Source: Bacteroides luti (lineage in GTDB: Bacteria; Bacteroidota; Bacteroidia; Bacteroidales; Bacteroidaceae). Taken from it: a DNA stretch of 64,000 nucleotides. The position numbers were made by a program, and so were the translations under genes. Of the stretch, positions 1-8,589 are shown piece after piece (the first letter of the stretch is position 1; each line of letters opens with the position of its first letter). The notes under the pieces were generated by a model. That model did not search any database and was not told the DNA's origin. It saw only the letters and a program-made list of their open reading frames with translations. The stretch spans positions 225,850 through 289,849 of the forward strand of contig NZ_FQTV01000003.1 in NCBI RefSeq assembly GCF_900128905.1. The letters run 5' to 3'.

Positions 1-732
1 TATCATTTTACTACGGCAAACTACCTCGCCGCCATTCTTTTTTATTTCAACGTTATACTCGTTTTCGTTTATCTTCTGTTTATAGAACGAAAGAGTATCT
101 CCGTAATAACTTTCCGCAATGTATGCAACTTCAAAACGTTTTATCCGTTTCTCTTTATACATTTCAAGCGGAAAAAGATCGAGAACACGCTCAATATACT
201 TGATACTGTTTACATGCCCGTTAATATCAATATCACTATACTTTGCCTCGTAAGTTGTATCGGGCTCACAATCGTCTACTTTAATCCGACTAGGTTTCTC
301 GATGGGACATTCCTTGTCGCAAACATAATCAACAATGCTTCCACCGTGAAGAGTAAGCAAGTCGGCAGGTTTTCGTGTCTGCTGACTAATCATAGCCCAT
401 ACAGAACGAGCATAACCGATAGTGTGTCCGTTCTCGTCCAGAATCTCAAAATTACGATCTGTAAAAAGACGATATACATTTTCTACCCATGTACTAATGC
501 TAAACTTCTTATATTGATAAGGCATTTCGTCCAATTCAACAGCTAGTCGGGAAAGTACCCATGTGTAATGAGCTTCATTAAGATTGGCAATGCCAAATCC
601 CCTGTCTGTGGAATGAAATCCTGCACAATTCAGTAAATGATTACCCAATACGCCCATTGTAAGATGTCCGGAGAAATCTACATGGAAGGGTTCTGCTACA
701 AAATTATAATTACCTACTTTATTCTGCTCCAT
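1..732 (-). CDS. Acyl-ACP thioesterase, 3' end cut by the window edge
   Basis: Hydrolyses fatty acyl-ACP to free fatty acid in the cytoplasm (family knowledge, plant FatA/FatB-like double hotdog fold). Translating the minus strand from the ATG at 730-732 gives 244 codons without a stop, running off base 1. The N-terminal hotdog begins MEQNKVGNYNFVAEPFHVDF and the second hotdog holds the motif DIDINGHVNSIKYIE near residues 167-181, carrying the Asp/Asn/His set expected of the active site. The family is about 245-250 residues, so only a few residues should be missing. The start lies inside the end of ilvN (14-nt overlap), which implies translational coupling in the ilv operon. The link to branched-chain amino acids may reflect branched-chain fatty-acid metabolism; that part is inference. 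Confidence 0.9.
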   Translation of the reverse strand, partial: MEQNKVGNYNFVAEPFHVDFSGHLTMGVLGNHLLNCAGFHSTDRGFGIANLNEAHYTWVLSRLAVELDEMPYQYKKFSISTWVENVYRLFTDRNFEILDENGHTIGYARSVWAMISQQTRKPADLLTLHGGSIVDYVCDKECPIEKPSRIKVDDCEPDTTYEAKYSDIDINGHVNSIKYIERVLDLFPLEMYKEKRIKRFEVAYIAESYYGDTLSFYKQKINENEYNVEIKKNGGEVVCRSKMI

Positions 733-1270
733 TTTTACCTTTTCTACTTTCAACCAAAGCTAAGAAATTACTCAGACGCTCTACCGGACTTTTCGTAATG
801 GCAATACGTCCCGAACGTACAAACTGCCACAATCCCATAGGCATAAGCTCATCATACAAAGCCTGAGTTTCTTCCGGATGCCCGGTTAGTTCAATAACAG
901 CATAGGTTTGGTTTACTTCAAGAATACGTGCATTATGTTTACGAACAAGTTTCTCTACCTGATTACTGCCCAACAAGGACAATGCAGGAACTTTGTAAAG
1001 CGCCACTTCCTGAAAGATAATCTGATCGTCAGTATAATAATGCGCTTGCATTACATCAATACGTTTCTCAATCTGCTTGGTAACCTTTTCTATTGTACTG
1101 GCATCCGTATGAACAGTAATAGTATATTTATGAATACCTTCAATAGAAGAGGCTGATACGCTTAATGTTTCAATATTCAGCTGTCGGCGTGTAAAAATCG
1201 TTGTTACCTGATTCAACAAACCGGCCATATTTTCTGAATAAACGTTGATTGTATATAATTTCTTATTCAT
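719..1270 (-). CDS. ilvN: Acetolactate synthase small (regulatory) subunit
   Basis: Regulatory subunit of acetohydroxyacid synthase, which binds branched-chain amino acids and stimulates the IlvB catalytic subunit. The 183-residue protein starts MNKKLYTINVYSENMAGLLNQVTTIF, an ACT domain covering about residues 1-78, followed by the C-terminal ALS domain. The reading frame stays open upstream to 1315, but that extension lies inside ilvB and lacks family similarity, so the ATG at 1268-1270, 10 nt after the ilvB stop, is chosen. The last 14 nt overlap the thioesterase start. Part of ilvD-ilvB-ilvN-thioesterase. Confidence 0.95.
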   Translation of the reverse strand: MNKKLYTINVYSENMAGLLNQVTTIFTRRQLNIETLSVSASSIEGIHKYTITVHTDASTIEKVTKQIEKRIDVMQAHYYTDDQIIFQEVALYKVPALSLLGSNQVEKLVRKHNARILEVNQTYAVIELTGHPEETQALYDELMPMGLWQFVRSGRIAITKSPVERLSNFLALVESRKGKNGAE

Positions 1271-1280
1271 AATATCAGTA

Positions 1281-2978
1281 TTAGTATCCCAACAACATGT
1301 TAGTAACCGTTGCACCGGCTGGTGTCATCGGATAAACCATTCCTTTTTCTATCACTCCCACTTCAAGAAGGTAAGGACCCTCTGTCTGCAACATTTCCTT
1401 AATTGCTCCATCTAATTGATCGCGCAAATAGACTGATCTGCCCTTTATTCCATAAGCAGAAGCTATCTTCATATAATCAGGGTTTCTCATAGGGGTGGAA
1501 GAATAACGTTCGTGGAAGAACAGTTCCTGCCATTGGCGCACCATACCCAGGAAGTTATTATTCAACAGAATAATCTTCACAGGAGCACCAGTTTCCATAA
1601 TGGTTCCCAATTCCTGAATAGTCATTTGCAATCCTCCGTCACCGCAGAACAGACAAATAGTTCTGTCGGGTGCACCAAATGCTGCACCAATTGCAGCCGG
1701 AAGCCCGAAGCCCATCGTTCCCAATCCGCCCGAAGTTACAACGCTTCTACTCTTTGTGAACTGGAAATATCTTGCAGCAATCATCTGATTCTGACCTACA
1801 TCTGTAACCAGCACAGCTTCGTGATTGGTTGCTTTCGATATCTTATCAACAACTTCCCCCATAGTAATAGGACCTTCAGCAGGATTCAACTCACCTTTGA
1901 TAACTGAATTGTATTCTGTTTCTTCGCTTTCTTTAAAGCTGTCAATCCATTCCTTGTGCTCGTTCTTTTTCAGTTGTTCTGTTACTGCAGCCAGCGTTGT
2001 TTTACAGTCTCCTACTACAGCCACTGTTGCTTTAACGTTCTTATTTATCTCTGCAGGATCAATATCAAAATGAATAACTTTTGCCTGTTTAGCATAAGTA
2101 TGTAAGTCGCCTGTAACGCGGTCGTCAAAACGCATACCAATTGCAATAAGAACATCGCATTCATTGGTTTTCACATTTGGTCCCAGATTACCATGCATTC
2201 CCAACATTCCTTTATTCAAAGGATGAGCGGTTGGTAATGCCGAAAGTCCCAGCAATGTTTTTCCTGCAGGAATATCTGCTTTTTCAAGGAACTCTAAGAG
2301 TTCTTTCTGAGCTCCGCCCAATTCTACACCCTGACCAACCAAAGCCAATGGTTTTTTTGCAAAATTTATAAGCTGAGCTGCCGCGCAAACTGCTTCTTCA
2401 TCGATATCAACAACAGGTTGATAACTACGAATGAAATCTATAGTATGAGGTACATATTCAATCTTTGCCAGCTGAGCATTCTTTGCAAAGTCCAGAACTA
2501 CCGGTCCTGGTCTGCCACTCTTTGCTATATAAAAAGCACGAGCCACTGCCCAGGCTATATCTTCTCCACGACGGATCTGGTAACTCCATTTTGTTATTGG
2601 CTGAGTTAAACTAACCAAGTCGATTTCCTGAAAAGCATCAGTACCCAACAAGGCTGCACCAACCTGACCTGCAATAACAACCAACGGTGTACTATCAAGC
2701 ATAGCATCTCCAATTCCTGTAATGGCATTGGTTGCACCCGGTCCGCTGGTAACAACGCATACCCCAACTTTACCGGAGACTCGTGCGTATCCCTGTGCTG
2801 CATGAGTTGCACCTTGTTCATGACGAGTCAGAACATGATTTAATTCTTGTTTATGATCATATAAGCAATCATAAACAGGCATAATCGCTCCACCGGGATA
2901 ACCGAATATGGTATCTACTCCCTCCTTTATCAAAGAACGGATTAATGCTTCCGAACCAGTAACTAGTTGTTTATCCAT
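1281..2978 (-). CDS. ilvB: Acetolactate synthase large (catalytic) subunit
   Basis: ThDP-dependent enzyme condensing two pyruvates to acetolactate (Val/Leu route) or pyruvate with 2-oxobutyrate (Ile route). The 565-residue protein has the usual three domains. The activating Glu lies in the N-terminal RHEQGA motif near residue 53. The central FAD-binding-like domain begins near residue 190, and the C-terminal ThDP motif reads GDGGLQMTIQELGT with NNN downstream. Length and ends match the family. It starts 25 nt after ilvD and ends 10 nt before ilvN, so it is in the same transcript and under the same attenuator. Confidence 0.97.
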   Translation of the reverse strand: MDKQLVTGSEALIRSLIKEGVDTIFGYPGGAIMPVYDCLYDHKQELNHVLTRHEQGATHAAQGYARVSGKVGVCVVTSGPGATNAITGIGDAMLDSTPLVVIAGQVGAALLGTDAFQEIDLVSLTQPITKWSYQIRRGEDIAWAVARAFYIAKSGRPGPVVLDFAKNAQLAKIEYVPHTIDFIRSYQPVVDIDEEAVCAAAQLINFAKKPLALVGQGVELGGAQKELLEFLEKADIPAGKTLLGLSALPTAHPLNKGMLGMHGNLGPNVKTNECDVLIAIGMRFDDRVTGDLHTYAKQAKVIHFDIDPAEINKNVKATVAVVGDCKTTLAAVTEQLKKNEHKEWIDSFKESEETEYNSVIKGELNPAEGPITMGEVVDKISKATNHEAVLVTDVGQNQMIAARYFQFTKSRSVVTSGGLGTMGFGLPAAIGAAFGAPDRTICLFCGDGGLQMTIQELGTIMETGAPVKIILLNNNFLGMVRQWQELFFHERYSSTPMRNPDYMKIASAYGIKGRSVYLRDQLDGAIKEMLQTEGPYLLEVGVIEKGMVYPMTPAGATVTNMLLGY

Positions 2979-3003
2979 ATTTAAATAGCTCGTTGTTTAG
3001 TTT

Positions 3004-4836
3004 TTAATCTATTAATCTAACTGCCCCTTTATCTGCCGAGCTTACCATACTTGCATAAGCTTTCAAGCTCTTAGGAACATTGCGATCTCGCAAAGGAGCG
3101 GTAAATGCTTTCTTTCCTCTCTCCATTTCCAGAGAACGGCGAAGATCTAGTTCTTTATCACTCAACTTCACATTTATAGTTCTATCAGGGATATTTATTT
3201 CAATAATATCACCATCTTTTATTAATCCGATATTTCCTCCGGCTGCAGCTTCAGGAGATACATGTCCGATACTCAATCCTGATGTACCGCCACTAAAGCG
3301 TCCGTCGGTAATCAATGCACATTCTTTTCCTAAATGCTTTGATTTGATATAAGATGTAGGATATAGCATTTCCTGCATACCCGGACCACCCTTTGGTCCT
3401 TCGTAAGTAATGACGACCACATCTCCAGAGACGACTTTACCTTTCAGAATTCCGTCACAGGCAGCATCCTGAGAATCGAAAACTTTTGCAGGACCAGAGA
3501 ATTTCCAGATGCTTTCGTCCACACCGGCTGTTTTTACCACACATCCGTCCTGAGCAATATTTCCTTTCAATACAGCAAGACCGCCATCTTTAGTATAAGC
3601 GTATTCATAAGAACGAATGCAGCCATCTTTTCTATCAGCATCCAGCTCTTTATAATAACAACTTTGTGATCCTAAAATCAGATTAAATTTACCTGCCGGA
3701 GCACTTTTATATTTATTTATCGCTTCATCACAAACGTTAGGGCTGGTTATGCAATATTTATCAATAGCCTCAGCAAGTGTCATTCCATCTACACGTTTCA
3801 CGTTTGCATCAATTAAGCCTGCTGCTTTCAATTCTGCAAGAATAGAGATGATTCCTCCTGCACGGTTCACATCTTGTATGTGATATTTCTGTGTATTCGG
3901 AGCAACTTTACAAAGACAAGGTATTTTACGAGAAAGAGCGTCAATGTCGTCCATTGTAAAATTAACCTCTGCTTCATGAGCTATTGCCAAAAGGTGAAGG
4001 ATAGTATTGGTAGAACCACCCATTGCAATATCCAAAGTCATTGCATTCAAGAAAGCCGAATGAGTAGCAATACTTCTTGGAAGAACGCTGTCATCGCCAT
4101 CCTGATAATATTTATATGTATTCTCTACGATCTTTTTTGCAGCATCATTAAAGAGGTTCTTACGATTCTCGTGTGTAGCAACGATAGTTCCATTTCCAGG
4201 TAAAGCCAAACCTATAGCCTCATTCAAACAGTTCATTGAATTGGCAGTAAACATACCCGAGCAGCTACCACATGTAGGACAAGCTGATTTTTCAATCTGA
4301 GCTACATCTTCATCGCTTACGTTTTCATCGGCCGACTTAATCATTGCATCAATCAAATCAAGATGCTGACCGTTAAGTTCTCCTGCTTCCATCGGACCTC
4401 CTGAAACAAATATTGTAGGAATATTAAGTCGCATAGATGCCATCAGCATTCCCGGAGTAATCTTATCGCAGTTACTGATACAAACCATAGCATCTGCCTT
4501 GTGAGCATTCACCATATATTCTACGCTGTCAGCAATAATATCACGTGAAGGCAAAGAATAAAGCATACCATCATGTCCCATTGCAATTCCATCGTCAATG
4601 GCAATAGTATTAAATTCAGCGGCAAAGCAGCCAAGCTTTTCAATCTCTGCTTTTACCAGCTGACCAATTTCATGTAAATGAACATGTCCTGGCACAAACT
4701 GAGTAAATGAATTAACGATTGCTATAATAGGTTTACCCAATTGTTCTCTCTTCATGCCATTTGCCATCCAAAGAGCTCTCGCTCCTGCCATTCTACGACC
4801 TTGCGTACTGAACGAACTACGTAATTGTTTCTCCAT
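3004..4836 (-). CDS. ilvD: Dihydroxy-acid dehydratase
   Basis: Dehydrates 2,3-dihydroxy-isovalerate and -3-methylvalerate to the keto acids of valine and isoleucine, using an iron-sulfur cluster. The 610-residue length fits the IlvD/Edd family. Cluster ligand candidates are visible as C119 and C123 in [11 protein letters not shown] and C186/C189/C192 in [11 protein letters not shown]. The conserved [19 protein letters not shown] stretch is present near the C terminus. It is the first structural gene of the ilv operon. Its ATG lies only 13 nt downstream of the U-tract of the attenuator terminator, so expression depends on readthrough there. Confidence 0.97.
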   Translation of the reverse strand: MEKQLRSSFSTQGRRMAGARALWMANGMKREQLGKPIIAIVNSFTQFVPGHVHLHEIGQLVKAEIEKLGCFAAEFNTIAIDDGIAMGHDGMLYSLPSRDIIADSVEYMVNAHKADAMVCISNCDKITPGMLMASMRLNIPTIFVSGGPMEAGELNGQHLDLIDAMIKSADENVSDEDVAQIEKSACPTCGSCSGMFTANSMNCLNEAIGLALPGNGTIVATHENRKNLFNDAAKKIVENTYKYYQDGDDSVLPRSIATHSAFLNAMTLDIAMGGSTNTILHLLAIAHEAEVNFTMDDIDALSRKIPCLCKVAPNTQKYHIQDVNRAGGIISILAELKAAGLIDANVKRVDGMTLAEAIDKYCITSPNVCDEAINKYKSAPAGKFNLILGSQSCYYKELDADRKDGCIRSYEYAYTKDGGLAVLKGNIAQDGCVVKTAGVDESIWKFSGPAKVFDSQDAACDGILKGKVVSGDVVVITYEGPKGGPGMQEMLYPTSYIKSKHLGKECALITDGRFSGGTSGLSIGHVSPEAAAGGNIGLIKDGDIIEINIPDRTINVKLSDKELDLRRSLEMERGKKAFTAPLRDRNVPKSLKAYASMVSSADKGAVRLID

Positions 4837-4847
4837 TGTTTCTTAAA

Positions 4848-4882
4848 TTAAAAAAGCCTTTCTCATGACTGAGAAAGGCTCT
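4848..4882 (-). terminator. Attenuator terminator in front of ilvD
   Basis: On the minus strand an 11-bp perfect stem (AGCCTTTCTCA, loop GTCA, TGAGAAAGGCT; bases 4855-4880) is followed immediately by a run of six T. This is a textbook intrinsic terminator placed between the promoter and the first structural gene, not at an operon end. An upstream copy of the right arm (minus-strand GTGAGAAAGG, bases 4916-4925) can pair 9 bp with the left arm and act as antiterminator. Confidence 0.92.
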
Positions 4883-4921
4883 AAATAATATTTTTATAGT
4901 ACGATTAACTATACACCTTTC

Positions 4922-4996
4922 TCACGCTCTTGATTGGACCACCACGAGGCGAATAATATGCACTAGAGACAAATTAATTGATGTAATAATATTCAT
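4922..4996 (-). CDS. ilvL: ilv leader peptide (24 codons, Ile/Leu/Val-rich)
   Basis: A 24-codon frame from ATG at 4994-4996 to TGA at 4922-4924. Twelve of 24 codons are branched-chain: Ile at 3, 4, 7, 14 and 15, Leu at 9, 11 and 17, Val at 12, 18, 19 and 20. The middle reads HIIRLVVVQ. It begins about 30 nt downstream of the -7 box. Its stop codon falls inside the antiterminator arm (4916-4925). A ribosome that finishes the peptide would cover that arm and let the terminator form; one stalled on Ile or Val codons would leave it free to antiterminate. The role is inferred from this architecture, which matches classical ilv attenuation. Confidence 0.88.
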   Translation of the reverse strand: MNIITSINLSLVHIIRLVVVQSRA

Positions 4997-5027
4997 ACTG
5001 CTTTTTATTTCTTTTTTAAAGACGATG

Positions 5028-5058
5028 CAAAGGTACGCTCTTTTTTTAAACCGCCAAA
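5028..5058 (-). promoter_or_regulatory. Promoter of the ilv operon
   Basis: Minus-strand -33 TTTG (5055-5058), a 19-bp spacer, and -7 TACCTTTG (5028-5035) match the Bacteroides promoter consensus. Transcription should start near 5021, placing the leader peptide ATG about 25 nt downstream. Confidence 0.85.
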
Positions 5059-5345
5059 CAAATTGAATAAAAAAAACGCTTAAATATTTGCAATCGTAAG
5101 AAATTAGCTCATAATTATCCTATTTTATAACTTTCAACCACTTTTTAGATTGAAAAGAGAAAGATTAAGATACATATATAATATGAAATAGTAATTTCGA
5201 TTATATATTACGATTCTGTTGTTATAGCTTCAGGATTAAAAAGAAAAGAGAATACAGCATTTTTAAATATAAGTCATAATTTACAAAAAAGGACTTAATA
5301 ATCTGAAAATAAATTGCGGCACGCAGGTATCGAATAAATATTTCG
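5059..5345. other. AT-rich intergenic gap between the ilv and slyD promoters
   Basis: About 290 bases between two divergent promoters. I see no open frame with a plausible start, no strong hairpin and no repeat here. Confidence 0.6.
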
Positions 5346-5353
5346 TATATTTG
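5346..5353 (+). promoter_or_regulatory. Putative -7 box of slyD
   Basis: TATATTTG matches TAnnTTTG and lies 45 nt before the slyD ATG. No TTTG is present at the expected -33 distance, so this is supported by one box only. Confidence 0.55.
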
Positions 5354-5398
5354 CACCTTATTAAAATAGTACAGAATTTATTAATAACAAAAGTATAG

Positions 5399-5995
5399 AT
5401 GGAAACAGCACCAAACAAACTCATAGTAGTTTCTTACGAACTGTATGTAACTGAAGATGGAGAAAGAGATTTAGTAGAAAAAGCAACCCCAGAACAACCT
5501 TTCCAGTTTATCTCTGGTCTAGGCACTACATTAGATGCCTTCGAGAGTCAACTTACAGGTTTAGCTGTAGGCGATAAGTTTGAATTTACTATTTCTAGCA
5601 CTGAAGCATATGGAGATTACAACGAAGAACATGTAATTGATCTCCCTAAAAATATATTTGAAATTGACGGAAGATTCGACGCAGAACGCATTTTTGCAGG
5701 AAACGTTGTTCCTTTAATGGACGCTGACGGAAACAGAATGAATGCTACTGTAGTTGAAGTAGGCAACAGCAATGTAAAGGTTGATATGAACCACCCATTA
5801 GCTGGCGAAGATTTAACTTTCGTAGGAGAAGTTCTTGAATCACGTACTGCAACGAATGAAGAAATTCAGGGAATGATCAACGTGATGAGTGGTGAAGGTG
5901 GTTGTGGTTGTGGATGCGACAGCTGCGGTGACGATTGCGGATGTGATGAAGAAGGACATGAAGGTAGCTGCGGTAGCGGTTGCGGATGTCACTAA
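5399..5995 (+). CDS. slyD: FKBP-type peptidyl-prolyl isomerase, SlyD-like
   Basis: Prolyl isomerase and chaperone of the cytoplasm; SlyD proteins also bind nickel and other metals. The 198-residue protein has an FKBP half-domain (residues 1-70), an inserted IF chaperone domain (about 75-120) and the returning FKBP strand (about 125-150). The tail from about residue 165 is extremely Cys/His/Gly-rich (for example GCGCGCDSCGDDCGC), a metal-binding tail typical of SlyD. It is monocistronic between its own -7 box and a bidirectional terminator. Confidence 0.93.
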   Translation: METAPNKLIVVSYELYVTEDGERDLVEKATPEQPFQFISGLGTTLDAFESQLTGLAVGDKFEFTISSTEAYGDYNEEHVIDLPKNIFEIDGRFDAERIFAGNVVPLMDADGNRMNATVVEVGNSNVKVDMNHPLAGEDLTFVGEVLESRTATNEEIQGMINVMSGEGGCGCGCDSCGDDCGCDEEGHEGSCGSGCGCH

Positions 5996-6011
5996 TCATA
6001 TATTATAATAA

Positions 6012-6066
6012 AAAACAGCACACAGATGTTGCTTATATAGCAAACTTTCTGTGTGCTGTTTTTATT
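6012..6066. terminator. Bidirectional terminator between slyD and the thioredoxin-like gene
   Basis: A 13-bp perfect stem (AACAGCACACAGA at 6014-6026 with its complement at 6048-6060) has T-runs on both sides, so it can stop slyD on plus and the convergent thioredoxin-like gene on minus. Confidence 0.9.
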
Positions 6067-6085
6067 TTATATATTCCTTATCTTA

Positions 6086-6658
6086 CTAATTCTCTTTCGA
6101 GAGTTCTTTCAATCTTTTATTCAAAAGTTTGAATTGCTTTTCATCTCCACCACGAACAACACATCTTATAACACCCGACTTATCAATTAATATACTCGTT
6201 GGAGTAAAAGAAATCCCAGTTTTACTTATAAAATTAATAGCATCCGGTATTTGGTGAAACAAGGGATGATTCTTAGCTACTATCTTTTCTATTTGATCTG
6301 AATTATTAAAAGTCATTGAAAGGAAATTAACGCCAGCATATTTTTTGGTCAGCTCGTTTAGCTGCGGAATCTCTTTTATGCAAGGTTCACAATATACATG
6401 CCAGATATTTATCATTGTAACTTTCCCCTTTATATTCTGATCCGTCCAGAGTTTACCCTTGGTATCAGTTAATGTAAATTCAGGGCAAGGCTTATCACAA
6501 AGTTTCTCTTGCAGAGCTTTATCATCGGCCTTTTGCTTAGCTTTGGATTCCTTCAGTTCGCCATTCACCTCAGATACTGAAAGATCATTATTCGTCTGAA
6601 TACAATATGCAGCAGAAACACTACAAAAAACTATTAGTGCACAAAAAAACTTCTTCAT
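6086..6658 (-). CDS. Secreted TlpA/ResA-like thioredoxin-fold protein
   Basis: Likely an envelope thiol-disulfide oxidoreductase or peroxiredoxin-like protein of the AhpC/TSA-TlpA group; the exact partner is unknown. The 190-residue protein starts MKKFFCALIVFCSVSAAYC, a signal peptide without a canonical lipobox. A low-complexity Lys/Asp-rich linker follows (about 25-52), then a thioredoxin fold with the active-site motif CEPC at residues 90-93 and the cis-Pro region SFTPTS. The open frame extends upstream to a TTG at 6685, but the ATG at 6656-6658 directly precedes the signal peptide and is preferred. A full promoter lies at 6726-6757. Confidence 0.85.
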   Translation of the reverse strand: MKKFFCALIVFCSVSAAYCIQTNNDLSVSEVNGELKESKAKQKADDKALQEKLCDKPCPEFTLTDTKGKLWTDQNIKGKVTMINIWHVYCEPCIKEIPQLNELTKKYAGVNFLSMTFNNSDQIEKIVAKNHPLFHQIPDAINFISKTGISFTPTSILIDKSGVIRCVVRGGDEKQFKLLNKRLKELSKEN

Positions 6659-6725
6659 CAAAAAAATCAAATTAACATTTAGCAATCCACATCAGTATCT
6701 AGTTAGTTGAAAATGAATCACTCCA

Positions 6726-6757
6726 CAAAGGTATAAATTGAGTCAATGGATTGCAAA
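6726..6757 (-). promoter_or_regulatory. Promoter of the thioredoxin-like gene
   Basis: Minus-strand TTTG (6754-6757), 20-bp spacer and TACCTTTG (6726-6733). It predicts a leader of about 60 nt before the ATG at 6658. Confidence 0.8.
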
Positions 6758-6949
6758 TGTTGCACAGAAAAATACAGAATATATTCATAAAGATACAGAT
6801 TTTAGGCAAATCAGGGCAAAATATTTAGCCATATCAGGGAATAAAAATAGGTCAAACTACGGAATATAAACCTACCAAATGCGGGAGTTGGAAATATCAG
6901 ACTTATGTAAGCCACACTGCATTTAAAACTAATAGTGAATTACATTGAA

Positions 6950-7070
6950 TCATCTGCACTATCTACCACTAAAACGTCTAAAACTACTTCACAAAAGGGC
7001 TTTCAGGTGGTAGTAGATAAAAATATCGAACTAATCATCTGCCACTAAACCACGCTTATCTGCCACTAAA
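6950..7070. repeat. Degenerate ATCTGCCACTA repeats, left cluster
   Basis: The 13-mer ATCTGCCACTAAA occurs exactly at 7037-7049 and 7058-7070 (21 bp apart). Near copies are at 6961-6974 (ATCTACCACTAAAA) and, inverted, at 7007-7019 (GTGGTAGTAGATA). The same unit recurs mostly in the opposite orientation at 7537-7650. No gene overlaps. Function unknown. Confidence 0.7.
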
Positions 7071-7536
7071 TTGAGCACTCCAGAACATCATGATGTATGT
7101 TGTCGCAAATTCTTTGGTGAGGAAATTTCAACTTCTAAAAATTGCACCCGAAATGAATGATTTAAGCCCCTCTTGTAAACTTTTACCAAATGCTTTATTG
7201 CTTTCCCTTTTATAGCTTATATATAATAAATTTTGCCTTACAAGATAATCAATTTTTAAAAAAGACATAAGTAAGCCCTCGAATGAAGACTCATGGGTTC
7301 TTGGCTAAAGACTGGTGGGCACTCGTTCGAGGGCTTATGGGTTCACGGCCGCGGGCTTACTAAATTATAATGGAAAAAATAGATAACTTATTAATTAAGA
7401 GGTGATAACAGAAATCTGTGATTTTAAAGAGGAAAAGAGCTCTAAAAGAGACAAAAGAGTTACACATTTTTATTGATTCAAAAAAAACTATTCTTTCACG
7501 ATAGTTATAAGAGATTAGTCCATACAGCCGCAAACT
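7071..7536. other. Non-coding stretch with a GC-rich inverted repeat
   Basis: The gap is AT-rich except for about 90 bases at 7271-7360. That segment holds AAGCCCTCGAATGA inverted as TCGTTCGAGGGCTT (one mismatch), a third partial copy GCGGGCTTAC at 7351-7360, and a direct pair ATGGGTTC at 7293 and 7337. It could be a structured RNA or remains of a mobile element. A frame of about 26 codons from an ATG at about 7282 crosses it, but I cannot support it as a gene. Confidence 0.5.
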
Positions 7537-7650
7537 AGTAGCAGATAGCAGATTCTAGTGGCAGATGAATTGTATATAAAGTTTATCTTCCACTAACTTA
7601 GTCTATTATTTTTCAGCACATTAAACCTTATTTAGTGGCAGGTGGCAGAT
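7537..7650. repeat. Degenerate TAGTGGCAGAT repeats, right cluster
   Basis: TAGTAGCAGAT at 7537-7547, TAGTGGCAGAT at 7556-7566, an inverted near copy ATCTTCCACTAA at 7585-7596, and TTTAGTGGCAGGTGGCAGAT at 7631-7650. The main orientation is opposite to the left cluster, so the two clusters bracket about 470 bases. Confidence 0.7.
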
Positions 7651-7686
7651 AGAATTTCATTTTTTCGTTAGAGTTTGATTAATGAC

Positions 7687-7717
7687 AAAAAAGGATGGCT
7701 AGTTAAAAGTAAACCAA
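7687..7717. repeat. Imperfect direct repeat, left copy
   Basis: Matches 8732-8762 at 25 of 31 positions; both begin AAAAAAGGATGG and end with an AGTAA-CCAA pattern. The right copy overlaps the GH31 terminator, so the left copy may be a decayed duplicate of it. Confidence 0.6.
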
Positions 7718-7749
7718 GGCGTCAGCTAACAAAACATTTGATGCCATAT

Positions 7750-7780
7750 AAAAAAACGGTGCAACTTAAATATTGCACCG
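7750..7780 (-). terminator. Terminator of the orphan gene
   Basis: On minus, CGGTGCAA, 8-nt loop, TTGCACCG (7757-7780) followed by a run of T. It ends the gene whose stop is at 7801. Confidence 0.85.
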
Positions 7781-7800
7781 GAAATTCTGAATATCAACCA

Positions 7801-8481
7801 TTAATCTTCCAAATCACTAATTTTTAGGTTTTTAAACTTATTACTACCTTGATTCAATTTTATTAGATTCAAAAAAGATTCACGATTAATGATATCATTT
7901 TGCAGTTTTTCAATAAAATGTTCCCGAGTTCCATATCTGAATTTAAAAATATTAGGACCCCAATCCGAACTCACATTTATTATTTCTTTCAACGTTTCAT
8001 TTATCAAATTTAAGTCTCCAATATATAAAGCAAAATAAAATTTTGTTTTATATACACTCATATGGTCTATAATACTATATGAAGTTGAAAATAAATTATT
8101 GATTACTTGCAATAAATCCTTTATTAGAACAATCTTATCAAAAGATGTTTTTATTTTATTCTTTGTACATTCAATCGCTTCTGCATTTTTAGAATCATAG
8201 TCTGAAAAAGGAATATTAAATTGCCACCCCTTTTTATCCTTTATTTGTTGTAAGAATAAAGGACCAAGCATACACTCTTCCTCATTGTTACCCCACAGAG
8301 AATAACCAACAAAATATGGTCTATATTCCTTACCTTGGTAAGGTAAGGTAATCAACTCAATCCCCAAAACAAAAGGTCCTACAACTTTATATAGTTTGTT
8401 AACCTTGTAAGGCGAAAGTTCGGGATAAGCTTCTAGCCAATCTTGTGAAACTTTCTTCTTGATACTTATTGGTATGCTCAT
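7801..8481 (-). CDS. Orphan hypothetical protein, 226 aa
   Basis: I do not recognise this protein. It starts MSIPISIKKKVSQDWLEAYP, has no signal peptide or membrane segment, and is rich in Lys, Asn, Ile and Phe. It looks like a soluble cytoplasmic alpha/beta protein. The DNA is more AT-rich than its neighbours and stands alone, with its own terminator, in an otherwise non-coding 2-kb patch. It is bracketed by an imperfect 31-bp direct repeat (7687-7717 and 8732-8762). A short frame just upstream (about 8590-8696) could be a remnant of another gene. These traits resemble recently acquired accessory genes such as orphan immunity genes, but nothing in the sequence proves that. Confidence 0.7.
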   Translation of the reverse strand: MSIPISIKKKVSQDWLEAYPELSPYKVNKLYKVVGPFVLGIELITLPYQGKEYRPYFVGYSLWGNNEEECMLGPLFLQQIKDKKGWQFNIPFSDYDSKNAEAIECTKNKIKTSFDKIVLIKDLLQVINNLFSTSYSIIDHMSVYKTKFYFALYIGDLNLINETLKEIINVSSDWGPNIFKFRYGTREHFIEKLQNDIINRESFLNLIKLNQGSNKFKNLKISDLED

Positions 8482-8589
8482 AAAATTATTATTAAAGGTG
8501 CAACTTTTGTTGAAGTGTTATTAATTGGAAAAGTAATAATTGTTACCAATATACAGTTTTTCTTTTGTCCCTGCAACTTCTTCATCCAA

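Noticed and set aside
214..546. Plus-strand 110-codon frame
   Set aside because: Lies fully antisense to the acyl-ACP thioesterase, whose minus-strand translation is clearly a family member; a shadow frame.
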